8,318 bases of DNA, from the NCBI GenBank assembly GCA_031272345.1, contig JAISTZ010000190.1:1-8318 (forward strand). The letters are read 5' to 3'. Position 1 is the first letter of the stretch. Every line of letters starts with the position of its first letter. Under the pieces are notes generated by a model. It had not been told where the DNA came from, did not search any database, and saw nothing but the letters and a program-made list of their open reading frames with translations. Origin of the DNA: Spirochaetaceae bacterium. Lineage in GTDB: Bacteria; Spirochaetota; Spirochaetia; Treponematales; Treponemataceae. The translations under genes and the position numbers were made by a program. Shown one piece after another: positions 1-6,861 of the stretch.

Positions 1-1212
1 CAGGAAAAAGTGAAGGAGCTCGTGTTTCTGGCAAAAGCCTTTGACAACCCGGACGCGGCGGCGGCCGGCATCGGGGCCAACGCGAAAATCATGGCGGCCA
101 AAAAAACCTCCCCCCTCACCACGGACGAGGAGGTGAGGAAACGGCTGGGGTCCATCCCCAAGGGCGCGAGCCGCCAGGGGGCCTTCGCCGAGCGGAACGC
201 CCTGCAAAAAGCCGCCCTCAACCTGCCGCCCCTCCCCACGACGACCATCGGCTCCTACCCCCAGACCCCGGAAGTGCGGGCTTTGCGGCAGGACCTGAAG
301 GCCCAAAAAATCACCCAGGCCCAGTACGAGGCCGGGGTCAAGGCCTACATCGACGACTGCGTGGCCTTTCAGGAAGAAGCGGGGCTTGACGTGCTCGTGC
401 ACGGTGAGCCTGAGCGGAACGACATGGTGGAGTATTTTGGGGAGATGCTGAAGGGCTTTCACTTTACAAAAAACGCCTGGGTCCAGAGCTACGGCAGCCG
501 GTGCGTCAAGCCGCCGATCATCTACGGGGACGTGTCCCGGCCCTACCCCATGACGGTCAAGTGGATAACCTACGCCCAGTCCCTCACCAAAAAGCCCATG
601 AAGGGAATGCTCACCGGGCCGGTCACCATCCTCACCTGGTCCTTCGTGCGGGACGACCTGCCCCGCTCCGAGGTGTCCCGGCAGATCGCCGCGGCCCTCT
701 ACGACGAGGTGAAGGACTTGCAGGAGGCGGGAATCCGCATCGTCCAGGTTGACGAGGCGGCCTTCAAGGAGGGCTATCCCCTGCGGAAGGAGAACATCCC
801 CGCCTACGAGGAGTGGGCCGTGGACGCCTTCCGCCTGACCGTTTCCGGCGCAAAGAAGGAGACCCAGATCCAGACCCACATGTGCTACAGCGACTTCACG
901 GGGATCATCCACACGATAGAGCGGATGGACGCGGACGTGATTCTCATCGAGACAGCCCGGAGCGGCAACACGCTGCTCAGGGTGTTCAAGGAGCAGGGAT
1001 ACGCCAACGAGATAGGACCGGGGGTCTACGACATCCATTCCCCCAGGGTGCCCGGGGCGGAGGAGTTCGCCGAGCAGATCCGCGCCCGCCTGGCCGTACT
1101 GCCCAGGGACAAGATGTGGGTGAACCCGGACTGCGGCCTCAAGACCCGCCGCTGGGAGGAGGTCAAACCGGCCCTCAAAAACATGGTGGAGGCGGCGCGG
1201 AAGTTGCGGTAG
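1..1212 (+). CDS. metE: Cobalamin-independent methionine synthase MetE (3' part, 5' end outside window)
   Basis: This is the catalytic C-terminal half of MetE, which transfers the methyl group of 5-methyltetrahydrofolate (polyglutamate) to homocysteine in the cytoplasm, the last step of methionine synthesis without B12. The frame is open from base 1, giving 403 visible residues of a protein usually near 750; the GTG at 10 is internal. Hallmarks in order are PTTTIGSYPQT, VLVHGEPERNDMVEYFGE, WVQSYGSRCVKPPI, GMLTGPVTIL, QTHMCYSDF, IGPGVYDIHSP and WVNPDCGLKTR. The four zinc ligands are present: His at 877-879, Cys at 883-885, Glu at 949-951 and Cys at 1132-1134. The homocysteine-site Asp is at 751-753, but the usual DEPAL reads DEAAF here. 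It ends 60 bases before alaS with no terminator between them. The linker half of the protein and any upstream riboswitch lie outside the window. Confidence 0.97.
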   Translation, partial: QEKVKELVFLAKAFDNPDAAAAGIGANAKIMAAKKTSPLTTDEEVRKRLGSIPKGASRQGAFAERNALQKAALNLPPLPTTTIGSYPQTPEVRALRQDLKAQKITQAQYEAGVKAYIDDCVAFQEEAGLDVLVHGEPERNDMVEYFGEMLKGFHFTKNAWVQSYGSRCVKPPIIYGDVSRPYPMTVKWITYAQSLTKKPMKGMLTGPVTILTWSFVRDDLPRSEVSRQIAAALYDEVKDLQEAGIRIVQVDEAAFKEGYPLRKENIPAYEEWAVDAFRLTVSGAKKETQIQTHMCYSDFTGIIHTIERMDADVILIETARSGNTLLRVFKEQGYANEIGPGVYDIHSPRVPGAEEFAEQIRARLAVLPRDKMWVNPDCGLKTRRWEEVKPALKNMVEAARKLR

Positions 1213-1257
1213 ATCCCAAATTCGATTAAATCAGCCCTTCCCTAAAATTATCGAATG

Positions 1258-1266
1258 TGCTAGACT
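1258..1266 (+). promoter_or_regulatory. Possible extended -10 element directly before alaS
   Basis: TGC followed by TAGACT (1261-1266) resembles an extended -10 (TGn plus four of six TATAAT bases). A start about seven bases after the hexamer falls on the A of the alaS ATG at 1273. No good -35 is seen: the hexamer 17 bases upstream is TTCCCT. A second weak -10, TAAAAT, lies at 1243-1248. Transcription may instead continue from metE, because no terminator is visible in the gap. Confidence 0.3.
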
Positions 1267-1272
1267 TCCCGC

Positions 1273-3075
1273 ATGACTGCCAATGAACTGCGAGCGAAAT
1301 ACATCGAATTTTTTGTGGCAAAGGGCCACGCGGAAATTTCCGGCAAGTCCCTCATCCCGGAGAACGACCCAACCGTGCTCTTCACCACGGCGGGGATGCA
1401 CCCCCTGGTGCCCTATCTCCTGGGGGAGCCCCATCCCGCGGGGAAGCGCCTGGTGGATTACCAGAAGTGCATCCGCACCGGGGACATCGAGTCCGTGGGG
1501 GACAAGAGCCACCTCACCTTCTTCGAGATGCTCGGGAACTGGTCCCTGGGGGACTACTTCAAAAAGGAATCCATCGCCTGGAGCTACGAATTCCTCACGA
1601 GCCCCCGCTACCTCAACATCCCCCCGGAAAAAATCTCGGTCACCGTGTTCGCCGGGGACGAAAACGCCCCGCCGGACGATTTCTCCGCCGGGTGCTGGGA
1701 AAGCCTCGGCATACCCCGGAGCCGGATTCACTACCTTCCCAAGGAAGACAACTGGTGGGGCCCGGCGGGGGAGACCGGCCCCTGCGGCCCGGACAGCGAA
1801 ATTTTCTACGACGTGGGCATCCCCCCCTGCGGAGCGGACTGCAAACCCGGATGCAAGTGCGGAAAATATCTGGAAATATGGAACAACGTGTTCATGCAGT
1901 ACAACAAGGGCCCCGACGGCGCGTACACCCCCCTGGCCCGCCCCTGCGTGGACACGGGCATGGGGGTTGAGCGCACGGCCACCATCCTCCAGGGCAAGGC
2001 CTCGGTGTACGATACGGAGGTGTTCAGGCCCGCCATCGCCGTCATCGAGAAGCTCACCGGAGCAGTCTACGGCAAGGACGAAGAGACGGACCGGTCGATC
2101 CGGATCATCTGCGACCACGCCCGGGCCGCGGCCTTCATCCTGGGGGACCCCAAGGGCGTCACCCCGTCGAACGTGGGGGCCGGGTACGTGCTCAGGCGGC
2201 TCATCCGGCGGGCCCTGCGGCACGGCAGAAAACTCGGCCTCGAAGGGCCCTTCCTTTCGGAGCCCGCCAGGGTGTTCATCGCCTTTTATGCGGACTGTTA
2301 CCCGGAAATAAAAGAAAAAGAAGCTTTCATCTATTCGGAACTCAGGAAGGAGGAAGAAAAATTCCTTGAAACCCTCAAGAAGGGCGAAGGGGAATTTGAA
2401 AAACTCCTTCCCAATCTGCTCAAAAACCCGTCGAAGGTGATTCCCGGCAGGGTGGCCTTCAGGCTCTACGACACCTTCGGCTTCCCGGTGGAACTCACCG
2501 AGGAGCTGGCCGCCGAGGGGGGCCTCAAGGTTGACCGCCGGGGGTTCGACGAGGCCTACAAAAAGCACCAGGAGACCAGCCGGGCCGGGGGGGACCAGAT
2601 TTTCAAGGCCGGCCTTGCGGACCACAGCGAGGTTTCGGTCAAGTACCACACGGCCACCCACCTCCTCCACAAAGCCCTCAAGCAGGTCCTGGGGGACCAC
2701 GTGGCCCAGCGGGGGTCCAACATCACCCCCGAGCGCATGAGGTTCGACTTCTCCCACCCCCAGGCCATGACCAAAGAGGAGGTCGACCGGGTGGAGGCCA
2801 TCGTGAACGAGCAGATCCGCCGGGACCTTCCGGTCACCATGGAAATCATGGACCTGGAGGAGGCAAAAAAGAGCGGGGCCACCGCCCTTTTCGGCGAAAA
2901 ATACGAGCAGAAGGTCAAGGTCTACACGATCGGGGATTTCTCCAAGGAAGTCTGCGGGGGCCCCCACGTGGAGCGCACCGGCGTAATCGGACGGTTCAAA
3001 ATTCAAAAGGAACAGTCCTCTTCCGCCGGGGTCAGGAGAATCAGGGCGGTCATCTGTAACCCAGGGACAGTCTAA
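1273..3075 (+). CDS. alaS: Alanyl-tRNA synthetase, short spirochaete-type form
   Basis: This class II synthetase charges tRNA-Ala with alanine in the cytoplasm. The N-terminal catalytic domain is clear: a start typical of the family (TANELRAKYIEFFVAKGH), LIPENDPTVLFTTAGM, TFFEMLGNWSLGDYFK and the motif 3 element GMGVER at residues 230-234. A cysteine cluster (Cys186, 190, 194, 196) sits just before LEIWNNVFMQ. The helical tRNA-recognition part follows (GYVLRRLIRRALRHGRKLG). The editing core has HTATH (His459, His463) and CGGPH (Cys561, His565). At 600 residues it is far shorter than the usual ~875. It stops right after GVRRIRAV, so C-Ala is missing, and the barrel segment with the YAESGGQ-type motif that normally precedes HTATH is also missing. 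The ATG at 1273 fits the family start but has no Shine-Dalgarno. It appears to open the group running to 6401. Confidence 0.97.
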   Translation: MTANELRAKYIEFFVAKGHAEISGKSLIPENDPTVLFTTAGMHPLVPYLLGEPHPAGKRLVDYQKCIRTGDIESVGDKSHLTFFEMLGNWSLGDYFKKESIAWSYEFLTSPRYLNIPPEKISVTVFAGDENAPPDDFSAGCWESLGIPRSRIHYLPKEDNWWGPAGETGPCGPDSEIFYDVGIPPCGADCKPGCKCGKYLEIWNNVFMQYNKGPDGAYTPLARPCVDTGMGVERTATILQGKASVYDTEVFRPAIAVIEKLTGAVYGKDEETDRSIRIICDHARAAAFILGDPKGVTPSNVGAGYVLRRLIRRALRHGRKLGLEGPFLSEPARVFIAFYADCYPEIKEKEAFIYSELRKEEEKFLETLKKGEGEFEKLLPNLLKNPSKVIPGRVAFRLYDTFGFPVELTEELAAEGGLKVDRRGFDEAYKKHQETSRAGGDQIFKAGLADHSEVSVKYHTATHLLHKALKQVLGDHVAQRGSNITPERMRFDFSHPQAMTKEEVDRVEAIVNEQIRRDLPVTMEIMDLEEAKKSGATALFGEKYEQKVKVYTIGDFSKEVCGGPHVERTGVIGRFKIQKEQSSSAGVRRIRAVICNPGTV

Positions 3076-3096
3076 TTGTTATTACACACGGAGAAT

Positions 3097-3101
3097 AGGA
3101 G
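3097..3101 (+). promoter_or_regulatory. Ribosome binding site of the SurA-like gene
   Basis: AGGAG lies six bases before the ATG at 3108, a good Shine-Dalgarno that fixes this start. It contrasts with alaS upstream, which has none. Confidence 0.8.
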
Positions 3102-3107
3102 AAACCT

Positions 3108-4175
3108 ATGAAAAACGCAGCGGTAAAAACGGCGTTGCTTTTGTCGTGTTTCGCGGCCTTCAGCCAGACCGCGGACCTTCAACCCCTGGCAACGGTAAAA
3201 CTGACAAAAAACGAGGTCATCACGGTGAAGCAGTTGAAGGGCCGGGTGGCCATGTACGAAAAACAGAACGGCAGCCCGATTTCTGTGGACGAGCGCAGGC
3301 AGGTGCTCGATTCCCTCATCAACGAGAAACTCGTGGTCCAGGCGGCCCAGAAGGCGGGGATTTCGGTGACCGATTCCGAGGTGAACGAGCAGTTCAGCCA
3401 GTTCATCTCCCAGATGGCGGGCCGCAGAGTCACCGAACAGGAATACGCCGCCATGGTCAAGCAGCAGACCGGAAAATCCTTCGAGAACTACTTCCTGGAA
3501 CAGATGGGCCTGTCCATCGCGGCTTACAAGGGATTTCTTAAGAACCAGATGCTCGCCCAGCGGTACATCGGCGCGGAAAAACAGGGGGATCTCTACAAAA
3601 TCCAGCCCACGGACGAGGAAATCCGCAACTACTACGCCCTAAACGAGAGCATCCTGGTGCGGCCCACCACGCTCAAGCTTTTCCTGGTGGCGGCCCCCAA
3701 GGGGACGGACTCCGCCGGAGCCCGGAAAAAGGTTGACGCCATCCGCGATGAACTGAAGACCAAAAAGAACTACGACGAGGTGGCCAGGCGGAACCAGCCG
3801 GGAGTCAACGCCGGGGACATCTACGTGGCCCGCACCATGCAGGATGCGGAACAACTGCGGATCAACATCAACGCCCTCCTCAACATGTTCAAGCAGGACA
3901 CGGGCTACGTGTCCGACGTAATCGACACGGGGAACGACTTCCAGTTCTACGTGGTCCGGGAAAAACTCGGCGCCAAGATGCTCACCCTGGACGACCTGGC
4001 CCAGCCCGGCACAACCACAACGGTCTACCAGTACATCCTCAACATCGTCGCCCAGCAAAAGCAGATGCAATTTCTCGCCGCCGCCAGCAAGGAGGTGGCG
4101 GAGAAACTGCGCACTTCCCAGAACTTCACCATGAACAAGTCGGGGGACGCGCTCACGTCACTCCTCTCGTGGTAG
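3108..4175 (+). CDS. Exported SurA/parvulin-like peptidyl-prolyl isomerase family protein (TP1016/Tpn39b type)
   Basis: This is probably a periplasmic folding factor for outer-membrane or secreted proteins. Residues 1-19 form a signal sequence (KNAAVKTALLLSCFAAF) with likely signal peptidase I cleavage after A-F-S (17-19). Cys14 gives a weak lipobox (LLSC), but it sits unusually near the start. Residues about 50-165 are a helical SurA N-terminal-like domain (RRQVLDSLINEKLVVQAAQK, then VTDSEVNEQF). About 185-287 follow the outline of a parvulin domain (TLKLFLVA, KKNYDEVARRN, GDIYVA, TGYVSDVIDTG, FYVVREKL). The usual glycine-rich parvulin motif is poorly kept, so isomerase activity is doubtful. 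A helical tail ends the protein, which matches SurA with a single domain. The order between alaS and nusB is the one I recall for T. pallidum TP1016, named basic membrane protein Tpn39b. nusB starts two bases after this stop. Confidence 0.8.
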   Translation: MKNAAVKTALLLSCFAAFSQTADLQPLATVKLTKNEVITVKQLKGRVAMYEKQNGSPISVDERRQVLDSLINEKLVVQAAQKAGISVTDSEVNEQFSQFISQMAGRRVTEQEYAAMVKQQTGKSFENYFLEQMGLSIAAYKGFLKNQMLAQRYIGAEKQGDLYKIQPTDEEIRNYYALNESILVRPTTLKLFLVAAPKGTDSAGARKKVDAIRDELKTKKNYDEVARRNQPGVNAGDIYVARTMQDAEQLRININALLNMFKQDTGYVSDVIDTGNDFQFYVVREKLGAKMLTLDDLAQPGTTTTVYQYILNIVAQQKQMQFLAAASKEVAEKLRTSQNFTMNKSGDALTSLLSW

Positions 4176-4176
4176 C

Positions 4177-4596
4177 ATGGCGCGCCGCAACGGGCGAATC
4201 CTGGCCTTTCAGGCCCTCTTTGCCTGGGAAACAGGACGGAACGACCCTGCCCTTCTGGATACATTTTCCTGGAAGGATTCACGGCGAAGGATAGCGGAGG
4301 AGGACCTGGTCTTTGGGCGGCTCCTCTTCCACGGCGCCCTGGAGCACATCGACGAGGTTGACGAAGCCATCCGCGCCCACCTGACCAATTGGGACTTCAA
4401 CAGGCTCAACCGGGTCGATCTGGCGATCCTCCGGCTGAGCGCCTACACCCTCCTCTACCAGCGGGACCTGCACCCCTCCATCGTCATCGACGAGGCGGTT
4501 GATATTGCCAAGGAATTTTCCCAGGATGATTCCTACAAATTCGTGAACGGCGTCCTCGACAACATCAGGAAGGACCTCCCCGGAGGGGGGCCGTGA
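4177..4596 (+). CDS. nusB: Transcription antitermination factor NusB
   Basis: NusB is a small all-helical cytoplasmic protein that binds boxA RNA with S10 (NusE) and helps RNA polymerase read through rRNA operons. The 139 residues match the family length. Typical stretches are RRNGRILAFQALFAWE near the N-terminus, NWDFNRLNRVDLAILRLSAYTLLY, the helix HPSIVIDEAVDIAKEFSQDDSYKF and the ending VNGVLDNIRK. Many homologues read INEAV where this has IDEAV. The start lies one base after the previous stop with no separate strong Shine-Dalgarno, so translation is probably coupled. Its last four bases overlap the next start (GTGA). A second partner of the same machinery, nusA, begins at 8224 in another transcription unit. 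Confidence 0.95.
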   Translation: MARRNGRILAFQALFAWETGRNDPALLDTFSWKDSRRRIAEEDLVFGRLLFHGALEHIDEVDEAIRAHLTNWDFNRLNRVDLAILRLSAYTLLYQRDLHPSIVIDEAVDIAKEFSQDDSYKFVNGVLDNIRKDLPGGGP

Positions 4597-6401
4597 AAAA
4601 AGTCCTCCCCCCGGCGTCTGCGGTCCTTGCGGCCCTGGTCCTGCTTTTTTCCTGTTCCGTTTCCCTGGGGGACGGGGAGTTCCTGCAACGGGTGACCCGG
4701 GCGGACGCCCTCATCACCGCGGGGAATCCCAGGGGGGCCCTCAAAATCCTGAACCGCCTCTCCAGGGGCTCGTGCAGTGCCATCCAGCGGGCAGGCCTCT
4801 ACCGCCGGTACCTGGCCCTCTCCGAGGACGCCCTGGGGGAAAAATGCCTCCTCCGGGGACTCAGGGACATGGGGGGGAACCCGGAGCTCTCGGCCCTCCT
4901 GGCTAAACACCTCCTCGACCGGGGAAGGCTCCCGGAGGCCGTTGCGGCCGCCGAATCCCTTGGGGGCACCCGCTACGATTCCCTTGCCGCGGAAATCCGC
5001 CTCCGAAGCGCAGCGACCGACGGCCTGGACAGCTCCCTGATCCCCCTGTACGCGAGCGCCTGGCGGGCCACCGGGAACAGCTCCTGGCTCGTGAACGCCG
5101 CCCTGGTCAGCGCCCTTGACGGGGAGATCCCCCAGGCCGCGTCCCTGGCCCCCAATTCCGGGACCGCCCCGGAGGAGGCCCTGTTTTGGGCGTCCATCCT
5201 CCTCGACGGGGGGAACGAAGAGGCCGCCCTGGGCTTTGCCGCCGCCGCCGGGGACAATCCCAGGGCCCTCGCCCTCGCGGCGGACGCCCTCACGCGCCTG
5301 GGGGATCCCGAGGGGGGCGCAGCAATCTGGGAATACCTTGGGGCCCGCTATCCCGGCGGGGCGCCCGGAGTCTCCCGGGTCGTCCTCTGGTACAACCTGG
5401 CCCGCCGCGCAAAGGCCCGGCAGGACGAGGCCGCCTGGTACGGGGCGGTGACCGAATGTGTGAACGCATCGGAAGGGGCGAGGGACGAAGAGGTCCTCCT
5501 GGCCCTGGGGGCCTACGGGGACTTCGCCCTGCACCAAAGCCCGCCCTGCCGGAGCTCCCCCCTGGAGGGGGCCCTGCGGAAATCCGGCCTGGCGAGCCGG
5601 GAGATGGCCCTTGCGGAAGCTGTCCCCCAGGCCGGGGGGGACGTGCTTTCCCGCATGGAAGGGGCCCTGGAAAAGCGCCCTTCCCTCCCCCTCCGCATCG
5701 AATACCTGAAGTTCCTCCTTGCCGGCCGGGAGACTCTGGCGGCCCAGGGGCTTCTTGCGGAAAATCCGGAGCGGCGGTCGGTGGACCCGGCGGACCCCAG
5801 GGAGCCCTGGCTCTGGGACCTCCTCGAGGCCAACCTGGACCCGAAGAGGGGCTATCCCCCGGAGCTGATACGCTTTGCGGCCGCGTACCTGTGGGAAGAA
5901 AACAAGAGGGCCGACGCGGACCGGCTGCTCTCCATGTATTTCCTGTTCCGGCACGACATATCCCTGGGGGATTCCCCGGACAGGGTCATCGGGATACTCC
6001 CCGGGCTTTCCTCCTGGGAGTGCGAATACCTGGGGCTCTACTTCCTGGAACACGGGCGGAACGCCCTGGGGGTGCGGCTCCTGGAATATGCCGAGGGGGA
6101 ACTCATGGAAACCTACCCGGACCTTGCAACGGACTACCGCTATGTCCCGTCCTTCGAGGCAATGGCGAACCTGTGGGAGGCCTACATCGCCCTGGGGGAG
6201 CGGGACAAGGCCCGGGCACTCTTTGACCGGACCATGCTGCGGGAAGGGGACCCGGGCCGCAGGGCGGAGCTGCTCTTCCGCCTGGGGGATTACCAGGCCG
6301 CCGGGGGCGACCTTCAGGGGGCGCGGCTCAGCCTGGAGGACTGCCTTGCCCTGGAGCCGGACCACCGGGAGGCCAGGGTTTTGCAAAAAAAAATCCGGTA
6401 A
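4593..6401 (+). CDS. TPR-like lipoprotein of unknown function (TP1014-type position)
   Basis: I do not recognise a specific function. The start is GTG at 4593, overlapping the nusB stop by four bases, with a strong GGAGGGGGG at 4582-4590. Residues 1-20 are a signal sequence (two Lys, then a hydrophobic stretch) ending in LLFSC, a spirochaete-type lipobox with Cys21 as the lipidated residue. The rest, to 602, is almost entirely Ala/Leu/Gly-rich paired helices. At the N-terminus, ADALITAGNPRGALKILNRL looks like a tetratricopeptide helix pair. The C-terminus (about 524-602) has the clearest repeats: LWEAYIALGERDKARALFDR and LFRLGDYQAAGGDLQGARL followed by LEPDHREA. It is probably an anchored periplasmic scaffold. 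A run of nine A lies at 6385-6393, close to the stop. The gene order matches the unnamed gene between nusB and groES in T. pallidum, as I recall it. Confidence 0.85.
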   Translation: MKKVLPPASAVLAALVLLFSCSVSLGDGEFLQRVTRADALITAGNPRGALKILNRLSRGSCSAIQRAGLYRRYLALSEDALGEKCLLRGLRDMGGNPELSALLAKHLLDRGRLPEAVAAAESLGGTRYDSLAAEIRLRSAATDGLDSSLIPLYASAWRATGNSSWLVNAALVSALDGEIPQAASLAPNSGTAPEEALFWASILLDGGNEEAALGFAAAAGDNPRALALAADALTRLGDPEGGAAIWEYLGARYPGGAPGVSRVVLWYNLARRAKARQDEAAWYGAVTECVNASEGARDEEVLLALGAYGDFALHQSPPCRSSPLEGALRKSGLASREMALAEAVPQAGGDVLSRMEGALEKRPSLPLRIEYLKFLLAGRETLAAQGLLAENPERRSVDPADPREPWLWDLLEANLDPKRGYPPELIRFAAAYLWEENKRADADRLLSMYFLFRHDISLGDSPDRVIGILPGLSSWECEYLGLYFLEHGRNALGVRLLEYAEGELMETYPDLATDYRYVPSFEAMANLWEAYIALGERDKARALFDRTMLREGDPGRRAELLFRLGDYQAAGGDLQGARLSLEDCLALEPDHREARVLQKKIR

Positions 6402-6413
6402 ACCCCGGGGAAG

Positions 6414-6437
6414 CGCTGAAAAGCAACCTGTTCAGCG
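6414..6437. terminator. Stem-loop after the lipoprotein gene, no U-tract
   Basis: CGCTGAA (6414-6420) and TTCAGCG (6431-6437) form a 7-bp stem with a 10-base loop, 12 bases after the stop at 6401. No T-run follows on either strand, so it is not a classical intrinsic terminator. It could be an mRNA 3'-end stem or part of a convergent barrier. Confidence 0.35.
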
Positions 6438-6468
6438 TGTCCCAGGGGCTACCGGATTGGCGCATTTT

Positions 6469-6487
6469 GCCGGGGAAGGCCCCCGGC
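6469..6487. terminator. GC-rich stem-loop between convergent genes
   Basis: GCCGGGG (6469-6475) pairs perfectly with CCCCGGC (6481-6487) across a five-base loop. It lies seven bases beyond the groES stop codon on the minus strand. On that strand it is followed by AAAATGCG rather than a T-run. It may still slow polymerase or protect groES mRNA. Confidence 0.4.
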
Positions 6488-6494
6488 CGCCGGA

Positions 6495-6761
6495 CTACTC
6501 GATGACCGCGATGATGTCCTCACCCTTGACGATAAGATAGTCATCTCCGTCAATCTTGATGGCGCTTCCCGCATACTTGTCGTGTATGATCTTGTCGCCC
6601 ACCTTGACCTTGATTTTCTCTTTGTCGTCACCGACAGCGATCACAGAGGCCTTCTGTGTTTTTTCCTGGGCCGTATCGGGGATGATGATGCCCCCGGCGG
6701 TCTTGGATTCGCTTTTTTCCGGCTTGACCAGAACTCTGTCTGCCAAAGGTTTAACCTTCAT
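6495..6761 (-). CDS. groS: Co-chaperonin GroES (10 kDa chaperonin)
   Basis: GroES caps the GroEL folding chamber as a seven-membered ring in the cytoplasm. The 88 residues match the family: MKVKPLADRVLVKPEKSE, the mobile loop TAGGIIIPD (about residues 21-29), the roof region with VIAVGD, VKVGDKIIHDKYAG, and DDYLIVKGEDIIAVIE. The start is the ATG at 6761. An in-frame GTG twelve bases upstream belongs to the sequence GTGGAGG, which is the Shine-Dalgarno itself. No groEL follows; the next gene converges on it, so this is a lone groES, as I recall for T. pallidum. A sigma-70-type promoter lies upstream (6801-6829). No CIRCE inverted repeat (TTAGCACTC/GAGTGCTAA) is present, so HrcA control is not indicated. 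Confidence 0.97.
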   Translation of the reverse strand: MKVKPLADRVLVKPEKSESKTAGGIIIPDTAQEKTQKASVIAVGDDKEKIKVKVGDKIIHDKYAGSAIKIDGDDYLIVKGEDIIAVIE

Positions 6762-6765
6762 AGTA

Positions 6766-6770
6766 TCCTC
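6766..6770 (-). promoter_or_regulatory. Ribosome binding site of groES
   Basis: Read on the minus strand, GGAGG lies four bases before the ATG at 6761. It decides the start in favour of that ATG over the GTG at 6773, which overlaps it. Confidence 0.85.
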
Positions 6771-6800
6771 CACAAGGTGTTTTATTACGTGTATACAGTA

Positions 6801-6829
6801 AAGATATAAAAAAAAGCGCCCGCCGTCAA
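6801..6829 (-). promoter_or_regulatory. Sigma-70-type promoter of groES
   Basis: On the minus strand TTGACG (6829-6824) is followed after exactly 17 bases by TATCTT (6806-6801). Transcription should start near 6794, giving a leader of about 33 bases. The spacer contains eight T in a row. The -35 lies within the loop of a dyad described separately. Confidence 0.55.
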
Positions 6830-6848
6830 GGGTTTGCGCCCTTTTTTT
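6808..6848. terminator. Bidirectional terminator-shaped dyad overlapping the groES promoter
   Basis: Eight A (6808-6815), GCGC (6816-6819), an inner CC/GG pair, GCGC (6836-6839), CC and seven T (6842-6848) form a hairpin with a U-run on both strands. It would stop polymerase entering from the hsp20 side and also antisense polymerase coming out of groES. The stem is short and has a TTT bulge, so strength is uncertain. Confidence 0.35.
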
Positions 6849-6861
6849 GATGGGTCATTAT

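Noticed and set aside
1220..1256. Inverted repeat ATTCGAT / ATCGAAT between metE and alaS
   Set aside because: Seven AT-rich bases with a 23-base loop and no T-run; too weak for a terminator and easily due to chance.
1231..3006. Long minus-strand open frame opposite alaS (591 codons)
   Set aside because: It is rich in Gly, Pro, Val and His, has no recognisable domain or ribosome binding site, and mirrors a certain alaS gene. High GC makes such shadows common.
4533..6386. 617-codon minus-strand open frame, longer than the gene opposite it
   Set aside because: The plus-strand frame has a lipoprotein signal, a strong Shine-Dalgarno and a four-base overlap with nusB. The minus frame is Pro/Gly-rich with no start signal or motif.
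6385..6393. Run of nine A near the end of the lipoprotein gene as a programmed frameshift
   Set aside because: Only three codons remain before the stop, so slippage would have little effect. A/T homopolymers occur elsewhere in this DNA.
6762..6773. Upstream GTG start for groES adding four residues
   Set aside because: The GTG is part of GTGGAGG, the Shine-Dalgarno of the ATG at 6761, and MKVKPLADRV is the normal GroES start.
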